Source: Flagellimonas sp. 389 (lineage in GTDB: Bacteria; Bacteroidota; Bacteroidia; Flavobacteriales; Flavobacteriaceae). From it: DNA of 64,000 nucleotides. This document shows, piece by piece, positions 1-8,350 of this stretch. How positions within the stretch are numbered: the stretch's first letter is position 1; the number at the start of each line of letters is the position of its first letter. The DNA is taken from the NCBI RefSeq assembly GCF_018449435.1, contig NZ_JAHCMU010000003.1:1-64000 (forward strand), read 5' to 3'. A program made the position numbers and the translations under genes. The notes beneath the pieces were generated by a model. It saw only the letters and a program-made list of their open reading frames with translations. It was not told the DNA's origin and did not search any database.

Positions 1-3000
1 ACTTTTGTTGGAAGGTTCAGATGGTTATATTCTATTGAACTTATCCCCTTATTAAGGTCGGATGTCATGTTCCCGTTGGCATCATATTCAAAGTCATTGT
101 TCGTGTTGGTGCCGTCCTTGAAGCCCTGGTCATCGTTCCAGAAATCCGTCACCTTGCGTATCTGGTTCGAGTCCGTATGGTAGTAATAGATCAAACGGTC
201 CATATTGCCAAAGGTCGTTGCCCCGGCATTGGTATGGCCCTTTCGCTCCAGTTTGGTGATGTTCCCGTTCTTGTCGTACTCCACCAGGTCCAGATCGTAG
301 TTGGCACTGGAGTTTGTGGCATTGGTGATACGGTTGAGCGCATCGTAGCCGTAGCGGTACCATTTTAGGCCATTGTCCACATTGGCCGTCCGCCATTCCG
401 TTTCAGCAATGTTGCCATTGTAAAGTGGTGCGCCTCCATGGTCGGCCGTGTTGTAGTTGATTCCAAAGGCAAAGAGGTCGTTGCCCATGCTCGAAGGGTC
501 GTTGATACGCTTGAGCCAGCCCCTCACATTATATTCGTAGTCCACCGTCTGCAGGTTGCCGCCCACCTTCTTCTGTACCAGTTGCCCCAGCTCGTCGTAG
601 GTGTTCTCCGTTAGGGTCTCGGTATGGGCTCCCATGGTCTGGGTCTGTTTGGTGAGCCTGCCCATATGGTCGTATTCAAAATCGTCCGTGGTCACTATGG
701 CGGGGTTTGCACCCTTGGTATGGGTGGTAACGGTCTGCAAAGGCCTGCCCACAAAGTCCAGCTTCGTCTCCATTTGGTCAAAGGTATCCAAATAATCGTT
801 AAGGGTGCCCTCGGCTATCATCCTTCCCTTTTCGTCATACGCCCTTGCCCAACCTATCCATTTATCGTTGTTGCCGTCGAGCACCAAGATACTGCCCCCC
901 GTGGGAAGCCCTTTTACGTTTTGTGAGACTGTCTGGCCCAGAACATCGGTAGGGATGGTATAGCCCAAGAGCGGAAAGTTGTAGTTATCGTAAAAATTGA
1001 TCGTGTGTACCTGTGGTGCCGGGGAACCTACGGAAATCTTGGGGTAGGCATTGTCCGTATAGCCCTGTCCAACCTTTTCCTCATATTGCGCGGTGGCATT
1101 CTCAACATTGGTCTGTGCCTGGGAGCGGGTCATGTTACTGCTAAGGATCCCGGTGAGGACAACACGCCCAAGGGCATCGTATTTGGTAAAGAGCCATTTT
1201 CCGTCGGCCTGCAGGTTGGCATGGCGCGTGAGCACGGGCTGGTCCAATGTGTTGTATACAATTTCCTCTGGGTCCTTGCCCGGCACCTTTTTCTCCACCA
1301 AACGGTTGCGGTGGTCGTACTTGTACTGGTAGCAGAGCTCGTTCAACTCGGTACCGCTCACACTGGCCGTGGTCACCTTTGGGGGTATCACATAGGTAAG
1401 GTTGCCATAATCGTCGTACACGTAGTAAGTGTCGTGCGCCTCGACTGCGCTCGGCGACCCTACTTCTGCGTAGGTGCGCTTTAGCACTACCCGGCCCAGC
1501 TTGTCCGTGAACTCCTCGGTGGTATGCAGCTTGGAAGCGGTGCCGTCGTGGTTCTCGTCCTTGGTGACCGTTTTGTGGAGTTCGCCTTTGGTACGATATC
1601 CATTTTGTACCAATTGAGGGGATTCTGGGTTATTTCCCGTAAATGAAACGGAGAAACGGCGCACTTCATTCGTTACATTGGCCTTGTATGCAAATTCTAT
1701 CTCGTGCCCCCCTCCCATTCGCCAGTCATGGCCCGGTGCAGCTTGTTTTAGTATCCTGCTCAAAGGAGAGGGTTCAAACTCTTTTTGGGAATACGGGTTG
1801 GGACTACCACTGTTGATCTCCCCATTGTACTTTTCTGTATAAAAGCCATGAGTATCAGTTTTGGAAGTGCTTCGCATATGTCCCACTGAACCGTCGGCAG
1901 CATAGGGTAGGTATTCCTTTTCCACCCTACCGATCGCATCGTATTCCATGTAGGTCACCAAATCCTTGCCATCTGGGTTCCCCATTGCAAGTACGTTCTG
2001 TTTACCACGTCCAAGACCATCGTAGTATGTAATCTCTTCTATGACATCACTACTGTTCTTAATCTGAGATGAATTGGATAAAGTGTTCACCCGAATTTGA
2101 AACTTACGTACATAGACATAGTTCTCATCGCTTAATGTTGGGGGAACATAACTGCAACCATTATTGGTACCATAGCTATCTGGGCATTGGTCCAAGTTAT
2201 TAGGCACATAATTTGCAGGTTGATTGCAACTTGAAATGGACATGGCCGGATCTCCAAAACCATCACCATCCGAATCGTCATAATACGTAACGAGCTGTTG
2301 CACGTTGTAGCTCACTGTCCTAGCGTTGGACCAACATCCCGATGCATTGTTCTGGGCCCTTAGATAATAGGTTGAGCCCACGGTCCGATTTACAGATTGA
2401 GATGAGTTGGCCGTACTGGTCCCTGAACTGGAACTTTGCCAATAATACGTAATGCCGACCGGATGGTTCGCCCTTGTTAAACGGGAGTAGCCACAATTGT
2501 TGGTCACGGTCGGGGTAGGTGGAGTACCAGGAACCACGTTTACGGTATAGTTTACTGTTCTGGCAGTGCCCCAACAGCCAGAAGAGTTGTTACGTGGTCT
2601 CAAGTAATAGACGGTGCCACTGTTCCTTGTGACACTTGATGATGCACTGGATGTACTGGTGCCCGAAGATGAGCTTTGCCAATACCAGGTCACCCCGCTT
2701 GGCGGGTTGACCCTCGTGAGTACCGTATTCCCACAATTCTTTGTCACCGAAGGTGTTGATGGTGTTGATGGGATATAATCTATAGTATAGTTTATGGATC
2801 GCGCCGAACTCCAAAGCCCCGCGCTGCTCCTTGCCCTCAAATAATATACCGAACCGCTTGACCTGTTCACGGAACTTGCAGAATTTGAGGTACTGGTCCC
2901 AGAACTGGAACTTTGCCAATAATACGTGACACCACTGGGTGGATTGGTCCTTTTGAGGCGCGTGTAACCACAATATTTAATTATCGCTGGAAGGGGTGGA

Positions 3001-3362
3001 ACACTCGGTGATCCAGTCACGGTAACGGTATGATCATCAGTATAGAAATTGTTAAAGGTGTTCATGGAGACCGCTGAGATGGTCCTTGTTCCCGGGTCGT
3101 TGAATCTTATAACCGCATTTACACTGTTCGATGACTGGACCGTGGCCCCGGAACTCGTACTCCAGTCCGTGCTCACTATATTTGAAGGACCAAAGATGGT
3201 ATAATTCCTGGTCCCTCCGGAAGTAGCCGTGGTGGGCCCTGCTATGGCTATACCCTGACCTCCTCCGATCTGGGCCCAGAGTGCCGTTGGTATGGACAGA
3301 AAAATAAACATGGCCACTGTAAGCTTGGCCACTTGATTGAAATTGTATTGTCTTGTTTGCAT
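1..3362 (-). CDS. RHS/YD-repeat surface protein with Ig-like repeats (partial, C-terminus outside window)
   Basis: The minus strand is open from ATG at 3362 to base 1, giving about 1120 residues with no stop. An N-terminal signal peptide is visible (hydrophobic AKLTVAMFIFL, then LWAQ). Residues about 125-355 hold three similar Ig-like units of about 79 residues, each with a YYWQSSSSGTST or WYWQSSSSGTST core. From about residue 405 there is a DUF6443-like start (ITYYDGLGRGKQNV) followed by many YD repeats (YDALGRVVL, YDEKGRMIA, YDHMGRLTK, YDELGQLVQ). Known for the family: RHS repeats form a beta-shell, and the variable C-terminus, not visible here, is often a toxin or effector. It is the third gene of a minus-strand set, 11 bp after the lipocalin-like gene. 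Confident as an RHS protein; activity unknown. Confidence 0.88.
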   Translation of the reverse strand, partial: MQTRQYNFNQVAKLTVAMFIFLSIPTALWAQIGGGQGIAIAGPTTATSGGTRNYTIFGPSNIVSTDWSTSSGATVQSSNSVNAVIRFNDPGTRTISAVSMNTFNNFYTDDHTVTVTGSPSVPPLPAIIKYCGYTRLKRTNPPSGVTYYWQSSSSGTSTSNSASSVNRSSGSVYYLRARSSAGLWSSARSINYTIDYIPSTPSTPSVTKNCGNTVLTRVNPPSGVTWYWQSSSSGTSTSSASSSVTRNSGTVYYLRPRNNSSGCWGTARTVNYTVNVVPGTPPTPTVTNNCGYSRLTRANHPVGITYYWQSSSSGTSTANSSQSVNRTVGSTYYLRAQNNASGCWSNARTVSYNVQQLVTYYDDSDGDGFGDPAMSISSCNQPANYVPNNLDQCPDSYGTNNGCSYVPPTLSDENYVYVRKFQIRVNTLSNSSQIKNSSDVIEEITYYDGLGRGKQNVLAMGNPDGKDLVTYMEYDAIGRVEKEYLPYAADGSVGHMRSTSKTDTHGFYTEKYNGEINSGSPNPYSQKEFEPSPLSRILKQAAPGHDWRMGGGHEIEFAYKANVTNEVRRFSVSFTGNNPESPQLVQNGYRTKGELHKTVTKDENHDGTASKLHTTEEFTDKLGRVVLKRTYAEVGSPSAVEAHDTYYVYDDYGNLTYVIPPKVTTASVSGTELNELCYQYKYDHRNRLVEKKVPGKDPEEIVYNTLDQPVLTRHANLQADGKWLFTKYDALGRVVLTGILSSNMTRSQAQTNVENATAQYEEKVGQGYTDNAYPKISVGSPAPQVHTINFYDNYNFPLLGYTIPTDVLGQTVSQNVKGLPTGGSILVLDGNNDKWIGWARAYDEKGRMIAEGTLNDYLDTFDQMETKLDFVGRPLQTVTTHTKGANPAIVTTDDFEYDHMGRLTKQTQTMGAHTETLTENTYDELGQLVQKKVGGNLQTVDYEYNVRGWLKRINDPSSMGNDLFAFGINYNTADHGGAPLYNGNIAETEWRTANVDNGLKWYRYGYDALNRITNATNSSANYDLDLVEYDKNGNITKLERKGHTNAGATTFGNMDRLIYYYHTDSNQIRKVTDFWNDDQGFKDGTNTNNDFEYDANGNMTSDLNKGISSIEYNHLNLPTK
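2300..2990 (-). repeat. Three tandem ~237-240 bp repeats encoding Ig-like units
   Basis: The core encoding YWQSSSSGTSTS recurs at about 2435, 2675 and 2911 on the plus coordinate. The period is 240 then 236 bp, or about 79 residues. Each unit also has a CGxxxLxRxNxPxG start and a YYLRxRxxxSxxW end. Copies have diverged but are clearly homologous. Confidence 0.85.
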
Positions 3363-3373
3363 GGTCGGCCAGT

Positions 3374-3841
3374 TTATTGTTGTCTGATAAAATGTTTTTC
3401 CTCGATGATGTTCCTTGTTTTCCCTTCCACCTTTGGCACAAGCACCAGTCGGTCATTGGTGAGTATACGTACGGTCTCATACCCAATGTTCCCTGTAGAA
3501 TCGGTTAGCACAAGTATCCCATCATCGGTGAACGACCAGCCATAAGCGAAGCTCTGTCCGTTCGCCATGGTAAGCGTACAATTGCCGTTTGGCGAAAATG
3601 TCAAACGCCTTCCACTGTAGGAACTCAAAATCCGAGCCTTTAACTGGGGGAGGGAGTCCAGCTTGACCCTTGAAGGTCCGTCCATCGTGGCAAAGGAACT
3701 GACATCGTCAAAAAACCAGACACCCAACAGTTGTTCCCTTGGGTTTTGTTGCGCCCTTGCACAAGGGGCAAGAAGGATGAACAATAGGGCAATTATCAGA
3801 ATATACAGTTTTGAAAGGTGTTCTCTTGAATGTGTCATCAT
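3374..3841 (-). CDS. Small secreted lipocalin-like protein between two RHS genes
   Basis: 155 residues starting at ATG 3841 (a second ATG follows at once). A hydrophobic signal peptide (LYILIIALLFILLAPCARA) ends at an AxA site near residue 30. The mature part has a LLGVWFFDD opening, a LTFSPNGNCTL strand and a YGWSFTDDGILVLTDSTG segment. This pattern resembles the small lipocalin-like domains that begin with G-x-W in Bacteroidota secreted proteins; that fold call is inference. It lies 17 bp after the upstream RHS-type gene and 11 bp before the next, so co-transcription is likely. A role as accessory or chaperone to the RHS proteins is possible but not shown. Confidence 0.7.
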   Translation of the reverse strand: MMTHSREHLSKLYILIIALLFILLAPCARAQQNPREQLLGVWFFDDVSSFATMDGPSRVKLDSLPQLKARILSSYSGRRLTFSPNGNCTLTMANGQSFAYGWSFTDDGILVLTDSTGNIGYETVRILTNDRLVLVPKVEGKTRNIIEEKHFIRQQ

Positions 3842-3858
3842 ATTAATTTTTTGCTTGG

Positions 3859-6800
3859 TTATTGACCTTTGTAATGGTATCTGTTCTCTGAAACATAATC
3901 TCCATTATGGTCCTTTACGGCTTTCAAGCGGCCCAGCCCATCGTATTCATAATGAACGGTGTATCCTGTTGGGTCTGTGACAGATTTTATCCCGAGCAAA
4001 GGGTCATACTTATAGGTAGTCACCAAGGTATTTGACAGTCCTCGCAATTCATTTTCTTGGCTAACGGTCAATCCTGAGATAGCCGTGAAAGTACCTGGAA
4101 AACTTGGTAGGGCATTGATTTGGGACAAGCTTGCATTCTGGACGGATGCTATTACATATGTACCGGTAACATCCCATATCAATGTTGTAGGAGAGCCGTT
4201 ATAACGCTTGATCTCAACCAGCCTTCCGTTCTGTAGTCCATAGGTCTCAAAAAGTTCGTAGTTTAAAGGAATATGGCCACTGGAAGCGTTATTGCTACCT
4301 ATTCCTTTATTAAACCTGTAGGTGGCCACCACATTCCCTTCATTATCAAAATCTTGGGTCTGGCCCAGGACCATATTGGATTTATTGAACACGCGCTTGC
4401 TCACCTGAAGTCCATAATTATCCGAAAGAAACGCCGCCATTGCGCCATTTTCATGTATGTGATCGTAGGGATAGGTGTGATTGGTCACTATATGCTCTCC
4501 ATTTGAATCAAAGCTAAAGTTGTTGTTAACGATATCTGAATAATTTGAGGCAAAGAACCTACCGTCCTCTTCCAAAGTGGTCAATCTCATATTATTGTTG
4601 TATTGAAATTTTTTAACTTTCACTATGGCATTAAAGGGTTCGGGATCCTCGTAATCATAATGTATTTCGGTACGCTTCTGTAATACGTTCCTTCTATGGG
4701 TATAAACCGTGTTGTTTGGATTATTGTAACCTAAAAACATGTTGACATTGGAAGGTGGAAACGAGAATTGTTGATAACAATAGTCCCTGTCCCCCAAAGT
4801 CCAAAAGAAGAGCGTCTTTGTGGTCGTATTGGCATACTCCATGTCCACACTCTGTACCAATTTGGAACCTCTATACTGTTCTTGACGAACTATTTGGGAT
4901 GCATAGGATTTATTTCTAAACTTATGGTCAAAGTGTTCAACGGTCCGTAAAGTATCCGTTCCACCAACAACGTCAATCGTTACTTTTTTATAAAAATGTC
5001 CTGATTTGATTAGTGCGGGATTTAATGCAAGATTATTAGAGGAAAAAACATCTCGACCACCATATGGCTTGTTAAAGTTGTCGTAATCGATACCATATCC
5101 AATAAGATCCTCATAATTATAGACGGTTTTCTTAGCCATAGAACCGTCCACATCTTGATCAATTTTCCTTTTTACCCTCAATCCACCAGCATAAAAGAAG
5201 GTAGGCACTACTTCTGGATCATCTTCGTCCATCCATGAGAGTCCAACACGAATCAGGGCATTGGGATTGGAATTCAATTGGCTTGTCTTTACTTTTAATT
5301 CCAGCATATAATCCCCAGCTTGGAGGTTTAAACTTCCATCGGCCCAAATAATCTTATCTGGATTAAGGATTGCTGGCCCTGAAATTGAAGTACCGGTTCT
5401 AGGATAAATATTGAAGGTGGAACAGTCGATGTTAGGGAAGTTTGGATCATAAGCGCATATATCGGAGGAACCGCTATAGGATACAGAGGTGCCTAGAATT
5501 CCCTGTACATTGGACACTACGGTAAAGGGTACTCTGAACAGAGTATTGAAACCACTTGTTATATTAGTTGAATAAATCTGGTTTGATACTTCAACCGATT
5601 TCTGTGAAAATGTGGGGTTGCTCGTAGTGCCTACAGCAATGGCATTGGGCTCATAATTAAAACTTGAACTTCCGCCCGTGGGGTAGATTATTTTATTGAG
5701 GACACCTCTTTGCAGATAATTATTGTTAAATGACCTGTCCCCCAACATTCCGGTATAGACATTGTTCAAGGTATATTGCGCCAATGGGGTAAAGGGTATC
5801 AATGTTGAATTGTTCTCCCCATTATAATATCCAAAATCATCCTTTCCCGTATTACCCTTATTTGGTAGATTACCATTATTATAGTAAAATTTATATGCAG
5901 GCTTTGGAACGCCGTCAAAACCAATTTCTTGTAATTCATCCAGTCTCAACCTTGGATCACCACCATATTTACCATAAGAAAAGACGAACGACTTAGTCTT
6001 TGAGTTCAGTTTATCCAATATTTGTATGGATGCAAGCTTCCGTTTCCATGTGGAAAGCGAAGAATCATCTAAATAGTTAAAGGTTATCTTTACTGTAGTC
6101 GATTCAATTATATGCGGTAGTTTATTTTGTGGAGAGTATACGATGGACGTGGTAGAGAGGCTTGTACTTGTTCCAGAACCTTCTTCCAAACAACCACATA
6201 CAGATACTACGGGGATGACCGGCTTACACCTGTCTACGTGAACAATACTATGTGCCAAATCGGTAACAGTATACGACAAGGAATAGAGCTGATACGTAAA
6301 TGTAATTTGCTTATTGTTCCTGGTCGTAATACGATCTAACATCCAAGATGCAGTATAAGAATTGCTGTTGAAATTCAAACTGCTTCCAAGTGAACCTCCA
6401 ACCACAACATTCTGGGTATTGTATTCTTTGTCACCGTCAAAAAAATACGTATTTCCTTCACCATCAAAAGCCTTAAAATGGATGAGCTGTCCCACTCCGC
6501 CTATTTTTTCTACTCGAATATCAGTATCTTCTTCCATAGTCAGTACTCCATTCGCATCAAAAATGAAGTCACCAGTCTTTCCACCAAAGCTATAATTGAA
6601 ATCATCAGGATAGTAATCCTGTGTTTCATCTGACTGTCGAATCTGCTTTTGAACCAAGTAATCATCCAAACCACCTTGGCTCGCTATCCAGTTTGGATTC
6701 ACAGTTCCCTTACCGTTTGGGTGTAACCAGCCTATTTCATCATTTTTATCATTGACCTGTCTAAATATTCCTCCTCCTGCATTCAAGGTCCAATTGAGTC

Positions 6801-7095
6801 CTACTGCACTGGCCAACTGATCAACTTTTATTCCCAAAGCGTGGTAGGATATGGAAATCGGTACAGATACACCATCTTCAATTAGGGTAAAGAGAGGAAT
6901 CTCAATCTGCGGAATCCCAGTTGAATTGTCAACTGGAATATCACCATATATAGTAAAAGTGCCTGCATTTGGAGTACTAGGCAAGACCTTAGCGTAGTAA
7001 TCGATATACAAAGGGTTATAGCCTTGGGAAAATAAATCCGTATTGAAAGAGAAAACCAAAGTTAGTAATGCGAAAAGATAGAAGGTCTTTTTCAT
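3859..7095 (-). CDS. SpvB/RHS-type large secreted protein ending in a few YD repeats
   Basis: 1078 residues from ATG 7095. A start 18 codons further up (7149) is open, but the signal peptide MKKTFYLFALLTLVFSF begins at 7095. After cleavage near FSQG, the N-terminal region has the motif set seen in Bacteroidota RHS/SpvB-like proteins (TGIPQIEIPLFTL, ISYHALGIKVDQLAS, GLNWTLNAGG). The middle is beta-rich with IIYPTGGSSSFNYEPN. Only the last 50 residues carry YD repeats (YKYDPLLGIKSVTDPTG, YEYDGLGRLKAVKDHNG), and it stops at HYKGQ without an RHS core or toxin domain. It is the first gene of the minus-strand set. The two RHS proteins look like complementary halves: shell start here, YD repeats and variable end in the next. 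Function unknown. Confidence 0.85.
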   Translation of the reverse strand: MKKTFYLFALLTLVFSFNTDLFSQGYNPLYIDYYAKVLPSTPNAGTFTIYGDIPVDNSTGIPQIEIPLFTLIEDGVSVPISISYHALGIKVDQLASAVGLNWTLNAGGGIFRQVNDKNDEIGWLHPNGKGTVNPNWIASQGGLDDYLVQKQIRQSDETQDYYPDDFNYSFGGKTGDFIFDANGVLTMEEDTDIRVEKIGGVGQLIHFKAFDGEGNTYFFDGDKEYNTQNVVVGGSLGSSLNFNSNSYTASWMLDRITTRNNKQITFTYQLYSLSYTVTDLAHSIVHVDRCKPVIPVVSVCGCLEEGSGTSTSLSTTSIVYSPQNKLPHIIESTTVKITFNYLDDSSLSTWKRKLASIQILDKLNSKTKSFVFSYGKYGGDPRLRLDELQEIGFDGVPKPAYKFYYNNGNLPNKGNTGKDDFGYYNGENNSTLIPFTPLAQYTLNNVYTGMLGDRSFNNNYLQRGVLNKIIYPTGGSSSFNYEPNAIAVGTTSNPTFSQKSVEVSNQIYSTNITSGFNTLFRVPFTVVSNVQGILGTSVSYSGSSDICAYDPNFPNIDCSTFNIYPRTGTSISGPAILNPDKIIWADGSLNLQAGDYMLELKVKTSQLNSNPNALIRVGLSWMDEDDPEVVPTFFYAGGLRVKRKIDQDVDGSMAKKTVYNYEDLIGYGIDYDNFNKPYGGRDVFSSNNLALNPALIKSGHFYKKVTIDVVGGTDTLRTVEHFDHKFRNKSYASQIVRQEQYRGSKLVQSVDMEYANTTTKTLFFWTLGDRDYCYQQFSFPPSNVNMFLGYNNPNNTVYTHRRNVLQKRTEIHYDYEDPEPFNAIVKVKKFQYNNNMRLTTLEEDGRFFASNYSDIVNNNFSFDSNGEHIVTNHTYPYDHIHENGAMAAFLSDNYGLQVSKRVFNKSNMVLGQTQDFDNEGNVVATYRFNKGIGSNNASSGHIPLNYELFETYGLQNGRLVEIKRYNGSPTTLIWDVTGTYVIASVQNASLSQINALPSFPGTFTAISGLTVSQENELRGLSNTLVTTYKYDPLLGIKSVTDPTGYTVHYEYDGLGRLKAVKDHNGDYVSENRYHYKGQ

Positions 7096-7427
7096 GTTAG
7101 GTTCTTGAAAGATTAAAAATGATTGTTCGATTACCAGAAAAGTAAACAAATTATAGTAGTTATTTTATTACAAAAATCATTTTAAATTCCATCATTTTAT
7201 ACTACAAAACGGAAATTAAAAACTAAAAACATGATAAACAAACGATTAACTGCATGTTTGCACCTTCTCCATACTCCTATAAAAAATAAGTATTTAACAA
7301 TTATTTAATATTTTTAGATTGATTAAATTCTTACAAATTATAATGTGAAAAAAGTTATATTTTAAGTAGGATATTATTCGTACATTTTCATGAAAATTTC
7401 TTTTTTCCGCTTAAAACCAATACTAGC
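7096..7427. other. AT-rich divergent intergenic region, RHS locus / pilus-like operon
   Basis: 332 bp with no ORF I would support. It should hold both divergent promoters. TATATTTT at 7356-7363 is one mismatch from the Bacteroidota -7 consensus TAnnTTTG on the plus strand, but no clear -33 TTTG lies at the right distance. A 14-bp perfect palindrome is listed separately. Confidence 0.5.
7384..7397. promoter_or_regulatory. Perfect 14-bp palindrome upstream of the pseudopilin gene
   Basis: ATTTTCATGAAAAT is perfectly self-complementary and lies 30 bp before the ATG of the first gene of the secretion-like operon. It may be an operator or mRNA hairpin. In AT-rich DNA such palindromes also arise by chance. 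Confidence 0.25.
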
Positions 7428-7865
7428 ATGCACAATCCATTTAAAAAGATAACATCCATAAAAGTTTCATATAAAAAGTTGGATGCCATTAACCTGCAAG
7501 AGACCCTAATTGTGCTGGCCATAATAGGAATTCTTCTCCTACTTGCGCTTCCCAACCTCATGCCATTGATTTCCAAGGCCAAAAGTGTTGAGGCCCAAGT
7601 ACAGTTAAAGGCCATTTACAATGCCCAGACCACGTACAGGTACATGCACAGCAAATATTCTCCCGTAATGGAGGAACTGGATTTTGAAGCACCACGAACG
7701 GTCGAGGAAAATGGAACGGCCAACTATGTTTACGAAATACTCAATGCCGACAATGCAACTTTTAAAGCTAGGGCCGAAGCCATAACGGATTTTGACGGGG
7801 ATGGGGTCTTTAACGTCTGGGAAATTGATGAAAGCGGAAATCCCAAGCAAATCGTGAAAGATTGA
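7428..7865 (+). CDS. Type IV pilin-like major pseudopilin
   Basis: 145 residues. After a 20-residue basic leader comes INLQETLIVLAIIGILLLLALP, a type IV pilin/pseudopilin signature. The usual G|FTLIE site reads A|INLQE: Ala at -1, Ile at +1, and the conserved Glu at +5 kept. The hydrophobic helix is followed by KAKSVEAQVQLKAIYNAQTTYRYM, typical of GspG/PilE helix continuation. The C-terminal globular part is short, with a DFDGDGVFNVWEIDESG loop that resembles the calcium-binding loop of GspG-type major pseudopilins. Its TGA overlaps the TTG start of the prepilin peptidase. First gene of a six-gene operon and the only pilin-like gene here. Confidence 0.85.
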   Translation: MHNPFKKITSIKVSYKKLDAINLQETLIVLAIIGILLLLALPNLMPLISKAKSVEAQVQLKAIYNAQTTYRYMHSKYSPVMEELDFEAPRTVEENGTANYVYEILNADNATFKARAEAITDFDGDGVFNVWEIDESGNPKQIVKD

Positions 7866-8350
7866 TCGTTCCTCTTAACCTATTGCTCATTATGTGCCTT
7901 ACCGCTATCACATACCAAGATTTTAAGGAACGAAAGGTCTTTTGGTTTCTTTTTCCATTGGCAATGCTATTATTTGGACTGTTATACTATGTACAGGTTA
8001 CTGGCATGTCGGTTTTTCTGTATCAAATTCTTACAAACATTTTCTTGGTCACAAGCATTTGGACCATTTTATTCCTTTACACTCATTTCATCACCAAAAA
8101 AAAATTCTTGAACCATAGTTTGGGTTTGGGTGATATCCTCTTTTTTTATACGCTGGGCCTAGGGTTTCCAACACTTACATTTATTGTGCTGTTTGTGGGC
8201 AGTACATTGTTTTCCTTATTGGTCTTTTTGATCATCAAGCGCAATCTAAATCATAAAACTGTTCCTTTGGCCGGACTCATGGGCCTTTTCATAATCTTTG
8301 TCCTGTTGTATAGCTTCATCTTTAAATACCCTCCTTTATATGGCTATTGA
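7862..8350 (+). CDS. Prepilin peptidase (A24 family, catalytic half only)
   Basis: 162 residues, nearly all membrane-embedded. The two aspartates of the family are visible: YQDFKERKV near residue 20 and the GLGD motif (SLGLGDILFF) near residue 93. It lacks the N-terminal methylase-like domain and Zn-cysteines of full PilD, so it resembles the short A24 peptidases. The start is TTG at 7862 inside the pseudopilin stop (TTGA), which suggests translational coupling; ATG at 7892 is an alternative. It is expected to cleave the neighbouring pseudopilin after Ala20. Its 3' end overlaps the ATPase gene by 11 bp. Confidence 0.85.
   Translation: MIVPLNLLLIMCLTAITYQDFKERKVFWFLFPLAMLLFGLLYYVQVTGMSVFLYQILTNIFLVTSIWTILFLYTHFITKKKFLNHSLGLGDILFFYTLGLGFPTLTFIVLFVGSTLFSLLVFLIIKRNLNHKTVPLAGLMGLFIIFVLLYSFIFKYPPLYGY

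Noticed and set aside
8298..8339. Upstream in-frame start for gspE giving 14 extra residues
   Set aside because: It lies inside the prepilin peptidase gene and adds no conserved sequence; ATG 8340 overlaps the peptidase stop in the usual way.
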